Source: Comamonas terrigena NBRC 13299
Lineage (GTDB): Bacteria > Pseudomonadota > Gammaproteobacteria > Burkholderiales > Burkholderiaceae_C
Length of the DNA: 64,000 nt
NCBI RefSeq assembly: GCF_006740045.1
Contig: NZ_AP019749.1
Location: forward strand, 4,483,001 to 4,547,000
Direction: 5' to 3'
Notes under the pieces: model-generated
Told to the model about the DNA's origin: nothing
What the model saw: the letters and a program-made list of their open reading frames with translations, nothing else
The model's database searches: none
In this document: in pieces, positions 20,457 to 30,205 of the stretch
Numbering within the stretch: position 1 is the first letter of the stretch
Layout of the letters: every line of letters starts with the position of its first letter
Position numbers and translations under genes: made by a program

Positions 20457-21719
20457 TCAGCGCGCCAATACCGCCCGCTCCGCCACCCGCACCGCACGGC
20501 GTGCGCGGCGCTTGCGTTCCCAGATGACGATGCCGGTGACCGAGAGCATCACCACCATCAGCCCCATCAGCGACATCAGGATGCGCCCCGGCATGCCCAG
20601 GATGCGCCCGGAATGCAGGGGCAACTGCAGTTGCACGAACACATCGGCCGCCGTGCCGTGCCAGGGGCGGTGCATGCCCAGCACAGTGCCATCTTCCGCA
20701 CTGACGTAGATGTTGGACATCTCCATGCCCATGGCCCCCATTTCGTCCGTGGGATCAAAGAACGAGACGTTGTAGAACGGGAAGTCCCCGCCGTACCAGA
20801 TGCCGCCGGGGGTGTGGGCAAAGCCCAGGCGCTGGCCCTCGGCACGCGCAATGTCGATGGCCTGGGCGAACGAGATCTTGGGCTGGATGAAGCTGCCGTA
20901 GGGCGCAGGCTTGATCGTCTCGTACGGACCGGGCGTGGTGGTGGAGATCTGGCGCATCACCGGGTAGAACACCTCGCGGTACAGGTTCAGCGAGAACGAG
21001 GTGAACGCCACCACGATGATGATGCCCCACACCCACAGGCCGCCCGCACGGTGCAGGTCGAAGTTAAGCTTGTAGCCTCCGGCACGCCAGCGCACCACCC
21101 AGGACGGTTGCCAGCGCCCCCACCAGGAACGCGCCGGTGCCGCCGTGCGCTGGGCCGTGCCGCGGGCCGCCAGGCGCCGCGGCAGCGTCAGGTACAGGGC
21201 CACAAAGCTGTCGATCAGCCACATCAGCGCCACGCCCCCCATCAGCCAGAAGCCCCAGCGGTCGCTGCCCCAGAAGGCCGGCATGTGCAGGCTTTCGTGC
21301 AGGTGGCGCAGCCAGGGCATCAGGTTGCGGGTGCTCAGCGCAATGCTCTTGGAATCCCGGTGGCCGGTGACCTGCGCGGTCACCGGGTCCACGAACACAT
21401 TGTTGTAGCCCAGCACATAGGGACGGCCGGTGGCCGGGTCCTGGCGCGGGCGCACCAGGAAGGAGGCGGCATGCCCCTCCTCCAGTCCCAGGGTCATATA
21501 GGCCACTTCGGCACGCGGATCGCTGGCCTCGACGGCGGCGGCCAGCGCCACCGGGTCCTGCAGCGCGCCGCGGCCCGGCGTGTGCATGATGTCGGCGTTG
21601 AGCCACTCATCGAGTTCGTGGTCCCAGGAGATCACCGCTCCTGTGGCGCCCGCCACCATCAGGAACAGGGCCACGGTCAGCCCGATCCAGCGGTGGACCC
21701 CGGTCCAGAATTCACGCAT
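20457..21719 (-). CDS. PepSY-associated transmembrane protein (putative ferric-siderophore processing/reductase)
   Basis: A 420-residue inner-membrane protein of the PepSY_TM family. An N-terminal helix starts REFWTGVHRWIGLTVALFLMVAGATG, with the HRW...G pattern typical of these proteins. Further helices lie near residues 145-175 and 200-235 (FDLHRAGGLWVWGIIIVVAFTSF), and one near the C-terminus precedes a basic tail (WERKRRARRAVR). Histidines in the helices are positioned as in di-heme ferric reductases of this group. It starts 12 bp after the TonB-receptor stop, so the two form an operon. Established family knowledge links such pairs to siderophore uptake, with the PepSY protein thought to help release or reduce iron in the periplasm. 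Confidence 0.9.
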   Translation of the reverse strand: MREFWTGVHRWIGLTVALFLMVAGATGAVISWDHELDEWLNADIMHTPGRGALQDPVALAAAVEASDPRAEVAYMTLGLEEGHAASFLVRPRQDPATGRPYVLGYNNVFVDPVTAQVTGHRDSKSIALSTRNLMPWLRHLHESLHMPAFWGSDRWGFWLMGGVALMWLIDSFVALYLTLPRRLAARGTAQRTAAPARSWWGRWQPSWVVRWRAGGYKLNFDLHRAGGLWVWGIIIVVAFTSFSLNLYREVFYPVMRQISTTTPGPYETIKPAPYGSFIQPKISFAQAIDIARAEGQRLGFAHTPGGIWYGGDFPFYNVSFFDPTDEMGAMGMEMSNIYVSAEDGTVLGMHRPWHGTAADVFVQLQLPLHSGRILGMPGRILMSLMGLMVVMLSVTGIVIWERKRRARRAVRVAERAVLAR

Positions 21720-21731
21720 GCTGTGTCACCT

Positions 21732-23960
21732 TCAGAAGTCCATGCTGGCGCTCAGGGTGAAGGTGCGCGGGGCACCCAGCACCAGATAGCCAGAGCCGGG
21801 GTAGCCGCCCACCGAGGCCCAGTAGTTGCGATCCGCCACATTGTCCACGCGGGCACGCAGCGTCAGCAGCTTGCCCTGCACTTCGGTCATGTAGCGCACG
21901 CCCAGATCCAGGCGGTTCCAGCCGCTGACACGCAGGGTGTTGGTGGCATTGGCGTAGGTGGCGCCGGTATGGACCACGCGTGCATCCAGCGTCAGGCCTT
22001 GCACCGCAGGCACATCCCATTCAGCGCCTGCCGTGGCCTGGAACTGCGGCACACCGATCACACGCTTGCCGTCGGTGGTGCTGCTGCCGGTGCTGCGCTG
22101 CTTGGCATCCAGCCAGGTGGCACCACCCAACAGACGCAGGCCGCGCACGGGCTCGCCGAACACGTTCAGCTCCACCCCCTGGTGGCGGTCTTCGCCCGAA
22201 GAGCCAAAGATGCGGGTGACCGGGTCAAAGGCCGAGCGGGGCTTGTCGGTCGAGAAGAAGGCCAGTCCACCGCCAATCTTGCCGCCGTCGTACTTGACAC
22301 CGACTTCCTTTTGCTTGGCGACGTAGGGCGCGTGCTGCTCGCCGACATTCGCAACGGCAATCCCGCCGGAAGTCGCCGGCGCGGTGTCGCCCTGCACCAG
22401 ACCTTCGATGTAATTGCCGTACAGCGACACCTGCGGCGTCAGCTTGAACACCGCACCCACCACCGGGCTGGTGCGGCTCTTGTCATAGGCGGAAGCACGC
22501 GCACCGCCGGCACTGGTCTGCACGCCGTTGTTGACAACGCGGTAGGTCAGCGAATCGGATTCGAGCGTCTGGTGGCGCACCCCCAGGGTCAGCAGCGCCT
22601 TGCCATCCAGCAGGGACAGGGTGTCGCCCAGCGCGTAGCTTTGCAGCGTGACGCCGCGGTTGTAGGCCGGGTTGTTGAGATCGTTGCCCAGGAACGTCAG
22701 TCCGGTGATGGCGTAGGACGTCGGGTTGTAGATGTTGGTGTTGAGCGTATTGCCTGCCCCGGTGCTCATGCCGTAGGCGTTGTACACCTTGAGGTCGAAG
22801 TGCGAGTAGCTGGCCACCAGCTCATGGCCCACGCTGCCGGTCTTGAACTTGCCGCGAATACCCAGCTCTCCCGTGCTCACATGGTCTTCCCGGGCGTTGT
22901 CGAAGCGGCTGGTCGTGGCAGCGCCATTGCCGGCCGCCGTGAGCGTGACATTGGCCAGCGCGTTGCGTTCCTTGCTGCGGCGCAGGCCATAGGCGGCCCA
23001 GGCGGTCACATCGTCGTTGATGTCCCATTCCCCACGGAAGGTGCCGAACAGATCGCGCTCGTTGGAGTACGACCAGGGCTGGGCCCAGTTGGACGATGCG
23101 TCGGGCGCGCTGGGGATCACTGTCACCCCGGTGCCGGGCGTGACATTGGTGCGGGTCTCTTTCAGGCGGTTGTTCTGCCAGCCGATGTCGCCCGACAGCC
23201 GCACATTGCGGCTGCGCCAGTCGACGCCCAGGGACAGCAGATCCAGCTTGGCGCTTTCCTGGTCGGTGGCCGTATCACCGCCGCGGTGCGCGGCGTTCAA
23301 ACGCAGGCCCGTGCTTTGGTCCGGGCCGAAACGGCGGCTGATGTCTGCCGAGACCGTGGCCTGGCCACCGCTGGAAACGCCCACGCCCACGCGGTTCAGG
23401 GGCTCGTTGCCGGCACGTTTGGGCAACAGGTTGATGTTGCCACCCAGGCCCCCGCCGTTGGGGCTGGCACCGGTCAGGAAGGCCGAGGCACCGCGCAGCA
23501 CTTCCACGCGCTCGAACAGCTCGGTGGCGATGTACTGGCGCGGCAGCAGGCTGTACAGGCCGTTGTAGGCCACATCGTCCGAGCTCAGGGTGAAGCCACG
23601 GATGAAATACGCTTCCTGGAAGTTGCCGAAGCCACGCGCCACCCGCACCGTCGGATCGTTCTGCAGCACATCGCCCACGCTCTTGGCCTGGCGGTCCTGG
23701 ATCAGCTCATTGGTGTAGCTGGTGATGGAAAACGGCGTGTCCATGTTGTCGCGCGTGCCCAGAATGCCGGCACGCCCGCCGCGTGCCACCTGGCCTCCGG
23801 CATAGGGCTTGGACAGGCCTTCGGCCGAGGCATCGGCGCTGGCTTCGACGGTGACGGTTTCCAGCTCAGTGGCGGCGGCCTGCGCCCAGACACTGGCGCC
23901 AGAGGCCCACAAAGACAAAGCGACCGCAATCGGTCGCAGGGGGAATGCTGGATGGCTCAT
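21732..23960 (-). CDS. TonB-dependent siderophore receptor
   Basis: A 742-residue outer-membrane receptor. It has a signal peptide ending in SVWAQA (residues about 1-28), then the TonB-box-like TELETVTVEA. The plug domain follows, with DRQAKSVGDVLQNDPTVRV and YFIRGF, then a 22-stranded barrel that ends with aromatic-F (SASMDF). There is no N-terminal secretin-like signalling domain, so it is a plain transporter and not a FecA/FpvA-type signal receptor. The ligand is probably a ferric siderophore (FhuE/FoxA/FpvA-like), but specificity cannot be read. A Fur-like box overlaps the promoter region about 37 bp upstream, and the PepSY gene follows in the same operon. Confidence 0.94.
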   Translation of the reverse strand: MSHPAFPLRPIAVALSLWASGASVWAQAAATELETVTVEASADASAEGLSKPYAGGQVARGGRAGILGTRDNMDTPFSITSYTNELIQDRQAKSVGDVLQNDPTVRVARGFGNFQEAYFIRGFTLSSDDVAYNGLYSLLPRQYIATELFERVEVLRGASAFLTGASPNGGGLGGNINLLPKRAGNEPLNRVGVGVSSGGQATVSADISRRFGPDQSTGLRLNAAHRGGDTATDQESAKLDLLSLGVDWRSRNVRLSGDIGWQNNRLKETRTNVTPGTGVTVIPSAPDASSNWAQPWSYSNERDLFGTFRGEWDINDDVTAWAAYGLRRSKERNALANVTLTAAGNGAATTSRFDNAREDHVSTGELGIRGKFKTGSVGHELVASYSHFDLKVYNAYGMSTGAGNTLNTNIYNPTSYAITGLTFLGNDLNNPAYNRGVTLQSYALGDTLSLLDGKALLTLGVRHQTLESDSLTYRVVNNGVQTSAGGARASAYDKSRTSPVVGAVFKLTPQVSLYGNYIEGLVQGDTAPATSGGIAVANVGEQHAPYVAKQKEVGVKYDGGKIGGGLAFFSTDKPRSAFDPVTRIFGSSGEDRHQGVELNVFGEPVRGLRLLGGATWLDAKQRSTGSSTTDGKRVIGVPQFQATAGAEWDVPAVQGLTLDARVVHTGATYANATNTLRVSGWNRLDLGVRYMTEVQGKLLTLRARVDNVADRNYWASVGGYPGSGYLVLGAPRTFTLSASMDF

Positions 23961-23996
23961 AGACACAGGGATGTTGAAGATTGTCAACGTAATTTT

Positions 23997-24015
23997 ATTG
24001 ACAATCATTCTCACT
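23997..24015 (-). promoter_or_regulatory. Fur box upstream of the TonB receptor
   Basis: On the minus strand the site reads AGTGAGAATGATTGTCAAT, close to the Fur consensus of repeated GATAAT/ATTATC hexamers. An additional 8 bp inverted repeat (ATTGTCAA at 23980-23987 and TTGACAAT at 23998-24005) overlaps it, suggesting two adjacent Fur dimers. It lies 37-55 bp upstream of the receptor start, so iron repression of the two-gene operon is expected. Confidence 0.78.
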
Positions 24016-24143
24016 CGTATATCCACATTCCTGACAAGGACGCCGTCTGTCGCTCCTTGCACACAGCACCGCATTCCATGTAAGCACTTGCTTTTGTTGC
24101 ACGACCCTGGTGAAAGGCGAAGCAGAGAGCAGCGATTCGGCAC

Positions 24144-24168
24144 AAAAAAGCCGCCCGAAGGCGGCTGC
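24144..24168 (-). terminator. Rho-independent terminator of slyD
   Basis: On the minus strand: stem AGCCGCC/GGCGGCT with a 4-base loop, then six T. It lies about 85 bp beyond the slyD stop. Confidence 0.85.
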
Positions 24169-24251
24169 TCTCACCGGGCCGGAAGCGGTGCAGACCCTGC
24201 GTGCCCTGGCAGTGCCACGGCACGCGGCGGCCCCACCGCCACCCTTGCCTC

Positions 24252-24737
24252 TCAGTGGTGGTGGCCGTGGCCGCCATGCACATGGCGGTGGGCAATTTCC
24301 TCTTCGGAAGCCGCACGCACTTCGCTCACGGTGCAGGCAAAGCGCAGGGCCTGGCCGGCCAGCGGATGGTTGCCGTCCAGCTGGACCACCGGGCCCTTGA
24401 TCTTCACCACGTTGTAGATCTGGGGCAGGCCCTGGTCGTTGGTGCCGCGCAGCTGGCCGCCCACCTTCACGCCGGGGGGGAACTCGCCCTTGGGGATGGT
24501 GCGCAGCAGGCTTTCGTCGCGTTCGCCAAAGGCGTCTTCGATCGCCAGGTCCACGGTCAGTGCATCGCCGGTCTGCTTGCCTTCCAGGGCCGCTTCCACC
24601 TTGGCAAAGATGTTGTCGTAACCGCCATGCAGATAGGCCACGTCGCCCTTGTCCAGCAACGGACCGGCCAGACCGCCTTGCAGCAGCGCGTGGATCTTGT
24701 AGTGGATGGTGACGGCGGTGTCTTTGGTGATGTTCAT
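24252..24737 (-). CDS. slyD: FKBP-type peptidyl-prolyl isomerase SlyD
   Basis: A 161-residue cytosolic peptidyl-prolyl cis-trans isomerase and chaperone. The first FKBP half (residues about 4-30) leads into the Y-L-H-G-G flap entry at 37-42, then the insert-in-flap chaperone domain (about 70-120), then the end of the FKBP fold. The C-terminus is histidine-rich (HRHVHGGHGHHH), the nickel/zinc-binding tail typical of SlyD; in E. coli this tail helps hydrogenase and urease maturation. The ATG at 24737 has only a weak ribosome-binding site. It stands alone with its own terminator. Confidence 0.93.
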   Translation of the reverse strand: MNITKDTAVTIHYKIHALLQGGLAGPLLDKGDVAYLHGGYDNIFAKVEAALEGKQTGDALTVDLAIEDAFGERDESLLRTIPKGEFPPGVKVGGQLRGTNDQGLPQIYNVVKIKGPVVQLDGNHPLAGQALRFACTVSEVRAASEEEIAHRHVHGGHGHHH

Positions 24738-24837
24738 GCTCTGCAATCAAAAGCGGGGCGGCTGCCTGCGCAGCCACCCCGTTGGTTGGGATGGGAACCA
24801 TTGTCCCCGATCTGCCGCGGCCCCCCGGGGGCAGGGG

Positions 24838-27048
24838 TCAGAAGCTGGTCCATTCCTCGGTGTCGGCCGTGGTGGCCGCTGCCGTCCCTGCAGGTCTGGC
24901 AGTGGATGCCACTGGAGCCTGCGGCGCAGGGGCCAGTGCCGGGGCGGTGGCCGGGGATGCTGCCTTCACGGCGGCAGGCTTGCTGAAGGTGCTGCCAGCC
25001 TTGGCTCCATGGGCGACGGTGTGGAGCACCTGGGCCGTGGCGGCCGCCGCCTGCTTGCGTGCCGCCGTGTGGGCCGCAGCACGGCGGGTCAGACCGGTCT
25101 GACCGCCGCCTTGCACACGGAACACGGCCACGGCATGCAGCAGTTCTTCGGACTGGTGGCGCAGGCTGTCGGCAGCGCCCGCCATTTCCTCCACCAGCGC
25201 AGCGTTCTTCTGTGTGGTCTGGTCCATGTGGGTCACGGCCTCGCCCACCTGGGCCACGCCGGTGCTTTGTTCGGCGCTGGCCAGGCTGATGCTGGAGATC
25301 AGCTGGGTGACCTTCTGGATCTCGCTGACCGCCTGCTCCATGGTTTCCCCGGCGCGCGCGGCGCGGGCATTGCCCTGGTGCACTTCGGCCACGCTGGTGC
25401 TGATCAGCTGCTGGATTTCCTTGGCGGCTTCGGCACTGCGGCTGGCCAGGGCCCGCACCTCGCCGGCCACCACGGCAAAGCCGCGGCCATGCTCGCCGGC
25501 ACGCGCGGCTTCCACGGCGGCATTCAGCGCCAGGATGTTGGTCTGGAAGGCGATGGAGTTGATCACCCCGGTGATGTCGGCAATCTTCTGGCTGCCGGCA
25601 TCAATGCCCTGCATGGCCTGCACCACCTGGCGCACGGCGTGGCCGCCTTCGGTCACCACCTGCTGGGCGCTGCGCGCCAGCTGGTCGGCGGTCTTGGAGT
25701 GGTCGGCGTTATGGGCCACGGTGCTTCCCAGCTCTTCCATGGCGGCGGCGGTTTGTTCCAGCGCACTGGCTTCGTTTTCGGTGCGGCTGGCCAGGTCCAG
25801 ATTGCCCTGGGCGATCTGTGCGCTGGCAGCGGCCACGCTTTCAGCCTGGGCCTGGACCGTGCGCACCACATCCGACAGGCCATCCACCGTGTGGTTCATG
25901 GCGTCCAGCAGCTGGCCTATTTCGTCCTTGCGCTCATGCGGGATCTTCACCGTCAGGTCCCCGGCGGCGATGGTGCGGGCCAGCTGGCTGGCTTCGTTCA
26001 GCGGGCGCACGATCATGCGGCGCAGCAGCAGGAACCACACCCCGGCCAGCACCAGCACGGCACACAGGCCCATGGCGGCAAACAGGGCGATCATGCGGCG
26101 GGTTTCAGCCACGAACTCGTCCACATAGGCGCTGGAGACGATGGTCCAGTTCCAGGGCGCATATTCGCCAAACACCGCCAGCTTGGCGCGCGGCGCAGAC
26201 TCCCCCGCATTCGCCCAGGGATAGCTGATGGCGCCCTGCTTGCGCTCCAGGATCTCGCGGATGAAGGCACGGCCGTCGCTGTCCCTGGATTCCAGAATGC
26301 TCTGCCCCTCCTGGGACGGGTGTACCACCAGCGTGCCCGGGGCGGCAGCGTCGTTGCGCAGCACGTAGTAATAGCCGCCTTCGCCCACTTTCAGCGCGCG
26401 GATGGAGGCCTTGAGGTTGTTCAGCAGCTCCGAGAAGTCCTGCCCCACGAAGGCCATGCCCACGATGGCGCCCGAGGCATCTTTCAGCGGACGGTACTGC
26501 GTCATGTACTGGCGGCCGAACAGCATGGCCAGGCCCATGTAGCTGCGTCCGGCCTGGACTTCGGCATAGGCCGGGTGCTGGCGGTCCAGCTGGGTGCCGG
26601 TGGCGGGTTCGCCCTTGTCGGTATTCAGCGACGAGGCCACACGCAGGTAGTCATCCCCCTGGCGCATGAACACCGTGGCCACCGCACCGGTGGCGCGGGT
26701 GAAGCGATCGATGCGGGCGTTGTCGCCATTCAGCGCCACCCCGTCCAGGCGCAGCAGCGGCTCGGCGCTGCGGTCCAGTTCCAGCGTGCCGTTCAGGCTG
26801 GCCGCGAAGCTGTCGGCCAGGAACTGGGTGCGCTGGCGCAGGTCACGGTCATTGGCCTCGATGAAACGGCCCAGCATCGAGACGCCCTGCTCCAGCTCGT
26901 TCTGCACCTTGTGCTCCATCACGCGGGTCACGCTCCAGGCAATGCCCAGCAGCAGCGCCGCCAGAATGGCTGCCACCCAGACGAAGTTGGTGATGGCCAG
27001 CTTGGTTCCCAGACCCTGGCGGCGCCAGTAACGTTGCCCAATGTGCAT
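24838..27048 (-). CDS. Methyl-accepting chemotaxis protein with periplasmic Cache sensor
   Basis: A 736-residue chemoreceptor. TM1 is at about 20-42, followed by a roughly 270-residue periplasmic region of the Cache type (sCache/Cache_3-Cache_2-like, with YVLRNDA and [14 protein letters not shown] strands). TM2 is at about 320-342, followed by HAMP ([10 protein letters not shown] onward) and a cytoplasmic signalling domain. The hairpin tip has the canonical [38 protein letters not shown] core. An alanine-rich linker ends in EEWTSF, which fits the aromatic-x-x-aromatic tether that recruits CheR/CheB. It is preceded by a good AAGAGG site. No che gene lies nearby, so the ligand is unknown. Confidence 0.95.
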   Translation of the reverse strand: MHIGQRYWRRQGLGTKLAITNFVWVAAILAALLLGIAWSVTRVMEHKVQNELEQGVSMLGRFIEANDRDLRQRTQFLADSFAASLNGTLELDRSAEPLLRLDGVALNGDNARIDRFTRATGAVATVFMRQGDDYLRVASSLNTDKGEPATGTQLDRQHPAYAEVQAGRSYMGLAMLFGRQYMTQYRPLKDASGAIVGMAFVGQDFSELLNNLKASIRALKVGEGGYYYVLRNDAAAPGTLVVHPSQEGQSILESRDSDGRAFIREILERKQGAISYPWANAGESAPRAKLAVFGEYAPWNWTIVSSAYVDEFVAETRRMIALFAAMGLCAVLVLAGVWFLLLRRMIVRPLNEASQLARTIAAGDLTVKIPHERKDEIGQLLDAMNHTVDGLSDVVRTVQAQAESVAAASAQIAQGNLDLASRTENEASALEQTAAAMEELGSTVAHNADHSKTADQLARSAQQVVTEGGHAVRQVVQAMQGIDAGSQKIADITGVINSIAFQTNILALNAAVEAARAGEHGRGFAVVAGEVRALASRSAEAAKEIQQLISTSVAEVHQGNARAARAGETMEQAVSEIQKVTQLISSISLASAEQSTGVAQVGEAVTHMDQTTQKNAALVEEMAGAADSLRHQSEELLHAVAVFRVQGGGQTGLTRRAAAHTAARKQAAAATAQVLHTVAHGAKAGSTFSKPAAVKAASPATAPALAPAPQAPVASTARPAGTAAATTADTEEWTSF

Positions 27049-27313
27049 AGTGCCTCTTGATGGTGGGGGAGCGGCGCGTGCACCTGCGGTGCCGGACCCT
27101 GCCTCAGGGCCACGGCGGTGTCCACTCCCAAAATCACAAGGCTAACGATCACCGCCGAAAAGCACTTGACCCACATCAACGCGTAACAATCAAGTAACAA
27201 ATCCGGCGATTCCCTGCGCTATGCAAGGCGCTTTTGCGCCGCCAGCAACCCACAGGCTCCTGCCCGGCGTGGGCCAGGCAGGCCTGTGCAGTCTCACCCG
27301 CAGCCGCCGGGCA

Positions 27314-28360
27314 TCAGGCCGTGGGCCGCTCTTCCACCTGCTGGCCCGGGTGGCGGGCGAAGCGGCGGATCTCCGGGCCATGCACCGGATCCTGGCTGTC
27401 CCAGGGCCAGCCGCCAAACTGGGTGCGGCGGTAGTCCATCATGGTCTGCATGATTTCCTGCTGCGTGTTCATCACGAACGGTCCGTACTGCACCACGGGT
27501 TCGGCAATCGGCCGGCCTTGCAGCATCAGCAGCTCCGCCACATCGCTGCCGGTGTTCTCCAGCACCCAGTCCTGGCCGGCGGCCATTTCCAGCGCCGCAT
27601 GTTCGCGCAGCGTGTCACCAGCCACCTGCAGCTGCTGGCCCACAAACCAGTACAGCATGCGCCGGGTCTGCGCGCCCTGGGCGGCGGGCAGCGACCAGCG
27701 GGCGCCGGGTTCCAGCCGCAGCGTCCAGATCGCCACATCCGCATCCGCCTGACCGGCCCAGGACTCGGGCGGCGGCGGCAGCGGCGCACCCGCACCCGGC
27801 AGCGCACCGGCCACCACGGTGACCGTGGTCCGGGCGCCGCCGTCGCTGGTATGCACCAGGCGCGGGATGCGCTCGCTCCACAGCATGGTGAAGTGCGGCG
27901 CCACCATCTTGCGGGCCGCGGGCAGGTTCAGCCAGATCTGGAACAGCTCCAGCGGATTGGCCTGGTCGCGGTGCAGCAGCGGGAACATCTCCGAATGCTG
28001 GATGCCCTGGCCGGCGGTGAGCCACTGCACATCCCCTTCACCGAAGCGTGCGGCAGCGCCCAGCGAATCGGCATGGTCGATCAGGCCTTTGCGCACCAGG
28101 GTCACGGTTTCGAACCCCCGGTGCGGGTGGCCGGGGAAGCCGGGCACATGCTCGCCGTGGTACATCGAAAAGCCGTCCTTGCCGCTGAAATCGCTGCCGA
28201 GCTCGCGCTCGTCCAGCGCCACGGCCTGCAGGCCCATCTGCCCGTCCCCTGCCGGGTAGGCATCGTCGTGGTGGGCGCAGAACAGAAACGGATCCAGCAC
28301 CGGCCAGCGCAGCCCGTCGATGGGCTGGCGGCTGAGAATCGCGTGCGGGGTGTGAGGCAT
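27314..28360 (-). CDS. Pirin family protein (bicupin)
   Basis: A 348-residue pirin-like protein with two cupin domains. The N-terminal cupin has all four metal ligands: H78 and H80 in HPHRGFET, and H122 and E124 in GIQHSEMF. The C-terminal cupin (about 190-310) lacks them, as usual. Bacterial pirins have been described as quercetinases or as regulators of pyruvate metabolism; the role here is unknown. The ATG at 28360 has GGAG about 8 bases upstream, while the frame open upstream to 28423 adds a Pro/His-rich stretch not typical of pirins. It is monocistronic or weakly linked to the GST gene upstream. Confidence 0.9.
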   Translation of the reverse strand: MPHTPHAILSRQPIDGLRWPVLDPFLFCAHHDDAYPAGDGQMGLQAVALDERELGSDFSGKDGFSMYHGEHVPGFPGHPHRGFETVTLVRKGLIDHADSLGAAARFGEGDVQWLTAGQGIQHSEMFPLLHRDQANPLELFQIWLNLPAARKMVAPHFTMLWSERIPRLVHTSDGGARTTVTVVAGALPGAGAPLPPPPESWAGQADADVAIWTLRLEPGARWSLPAAQGAQTRRMLYWFVGQQLQVAGDTLREHAALEMAAGQDWVLENTGSDVAELLMLQGRPIAEPVVQYGPFVMNTQQEIMQTMMDYRRTQFGGWPWDSQDPVHGPEIRRFARHPGQQVEERPTA

Positions 28361-28491
28361 CTGGGTCTCCGGTGGCGATGGGTGGGGCGGCAACCAACCG
28401 TGCCGCAGATCCTGCCTCGCCATGGTGCAGATGATGGGGCCGGCGCACCTTTTCCCAATGCCATGCCCGCGGAACGCAGCATCTCACCCAC

Positions 28492-28525
28492 AGAACAATG
28501 CCTGCATGAAAGCAGGCATTGTTCT
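28492..28525 (-). terminator. Strong hairpin after the GST gene
   Basis: A perfect 14 bp stem AGAACAATGCCTGC/GCAGGCATTGTTCT with a 6-base loop starts 13 bp after the GST stop. T-runs are weak, but its length and position make it the likely 3' end of the GST transcript. Confidence 0.65.
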
Positions 28526-28538
28526 GTAGCTTGAAGTC

Positions 28539-29240
28539 TCAGCGCGGCGGCATCTGCAGCCCGCGCTGCACGGCCGGGCGCTTTTCCCAGGCCGCCAGCA
28601 CGCGCAGCACATTGGGGAATTTGCCCAAGCCCACCAGCTCGCCCGCATCGTAAAACTCGATCAGGCAGCGCACCCAGGGCAGGATGGCCATGTCGGCAAT
28701 GGTGTAGGTGTCGCCCATGATCCAGGACTTGCCCTTGAGCTGCTGGTCCAGCACCTTGAGCAGGCGCTGGGCTTCGGTGACATAGCGCTGCAGCGGGCGC
28801 TTGTCCTCATAGTCCTTGCCGCCGTAGCGGTGGAAGAAGCCGATCTGGCCGAACATGGGGCCGATGCCCCCCATCTGGAACATCAGCCATTGCAGCGTCT
28901 GGTAGCGCGCCACGGCGTCGGGGGGCAGGAACTGGCCCGACTTTTCCGCCAGATAGACGAGGATGGCACCACTTTCGGCCAGCACCAGCGGGCTGCCGCC
29001 GGGGCCCTGCGGGTCCAGGATGGCCGGAATCTTGTTGTTGGGATTGACGCTCAGGAACTCAGGGGTGAACTGGTCCCCGGTCTGGATGTCCACCCGGTGT
29101 GCTTCATACGGGATGCCGCATTCCTCGAGCATCACGGACACCTTCACCCCGTTGGGTGTGGGCAGGGAGTACAGCTGCAGCCAGTCCGGAAACTGGGGAG
29201 GCCATTTGCGGGTGACAGGGTAAGGACTCAGATCGATCAT
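28539..29240 (-). CDS. Glutathione S-transferase, YfcG/YghU (disulfide-reductase) type
   Basis: A 233-residue GST. The N-terminal thioredoxin-like domain has the TPNGVKVSVMLEECGIPYE motif characteristic of the Nu-class YfcG/YghU enzymes, which bind glutathione disulfide and reduce disulfides instead of conjugating xenobiotics. The LAESGAILVYLAEK segment holds the cis-Pro/glutathione gamma-glutamyl contacts. The alpha-helical C-domain ends with the usual DMAILPWVR capping motif. It stands alone on the minus strand, upstream of pirin, with a hairpin between the two. Confidence 0.92.
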   Translation of the reverse strand: MIDLSPYPVTRKWPPQFPDWLQLYSLPTPNGVKVSVMLEECGIPYEAHRVDIQTGDQFTPEFLSVNPNNKIPAILDPQGPGGSPLVLAESGAILVYLAEKSGQFLPPDAVARYQTLQWLMFQMGGIGPMFGQIGFFHRYGGKDYEDKRPLQRYVTEAQRLLKVLDQQLKGKSWIMGDTYTIADMAILPWVRCLIEFYDAGELVGLGKFPNVLRVLAAWEKRPAVQRGLQMPPR

Positions 29241-29411
29241 GCAGGGCCTTGTGCAGGAGTCAACAGCCGCTGGCGCATGCGCCAGCGTGTCTGCATGTTA
29301 ACGGCCTTGTAGGACAAAAGGCCAGCGACAAACGGTAAAAAACGACAGCCTGCTCAATAAAACCATAGCAACCTACTACCGTCATATATACGCCTGAGCG
29401 CATTTAGGTAC

Positions 29412-29972
29412 TCAGGACGTCTTTTTGTCCAGGCTCATGGTCAAGCCCTGTGCCGTGACCGTGATGACGCCGGGCTGCAGGCCGATGGTGTCGGCCAGCG
29501 CCAGATCCTTGTCCTCGAACTGGTGCAGCACCAGGTTGTCCAGCACCTGTTCGCCCAGGCGCGGCCCGTAGGTGGTCAGCATGTCCGCCAGCGCGGGCGG
29601 GGCATCGGCGATCTGCAGGCTGTTGACCAGCACGCGCTGGGCACGCAGCGTGCGGTCGCTGGGCTCGTAGCGCAGGCCAAAGCTCACATCCAGCTGGCCC
29701 TGGAAAGTCTGCTTGAGCACCGGGCCCGACAGCAGCACCGGCAGCACGGCCCGGATCTGGTTGCTGTCCGGCAGCATGGACAGCACCGGCGCCTGCAGCT
29801 GCAGTTGCAGCAGGCCGGCCACGGGATAGGGTTTGGGGAATTTGCGCGCCACCGTGGCTTGCAGCTGCTGCGTGCTCATGCTGAGCTGGCGTGGCAGGGA
29901 GCGGCCCGAGCAGGCGGTGGTCAGAAGAGGGACCGCACAGGCGGCACTGAGCAGAAAACGGCGGCGTTGCAT
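29412..29972 (-). CDS. DUF1439-type lipoprotein
   Basis: A 186-residue predicted lipoprotein. The signal peptide MQRRRFLLSAACAVPLL runs into the lipobox LTTAC, so Cys21 would be lipidated. The mature part resembles DUF1439/YceB proteins, with repeated amphipathic strands (GLLQLQLQAPVLSMLPDSNQ, LDVSFGLRYEPSDRTLRAQRV) and a lipid-binding TULIP-like look. The family's function is unproven; a role in outer-membrane lipid handling is a guess. The open frame upstream to 30266 overlaps the opposite-strand PBP gene and looks spurious. It is divergent from the class A PBP with about 230 bp between the starts. Confidence 0.85.
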   Translation of the reverse strand: MQRRRFLLSAACAVPLLTTACSGRSLPRQLSMSTQQLQATVARKFPKPYPVAGLLQLQLQAPVLSMLPDSNQIRAVLPVLLSGPVLKQTFQGQLDVSFGLRYEPSDRTLRAQRVLVNSLQIADAPPALADMLTTYGPRLGEQVLDNLVLHQFEDKDLALADTIGLQPGVITVTAQGLTMSLDKKTS

Positions 29973-30205
29973 GGGCTGCGAATCCGGGAAAGCACAAAAG
30001 CGGTACGGTGTTGGAACCGTGCGGGCGATACAGGTTCCCTGTACCTCGCCGAAAAACCTGGCATTGTGCGGCAATCCGCCGCCTTCTGCCGGGGCGTACG
30101 CTAGGGCCCCAAGCGCCAGAGGCAGCAATTCCCCACACCCCGTGTGTTTTCTGCCCGGCTGCGGCACACTGACCGGGTCAACTCGCCGGTGCTGGCAGGC
30201 GTTGG

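Noticed and set aside
20190..24083. A 1297-codon open frame on the plus strand opposite the PepSY and TonB-receptor genes
   Set aside because: It is a by-product of strong GC bias at third codon positions: the translation is rich in His, Gly, Gln and Arg with no family motifs, and the minus-strand genes are unmistakable.
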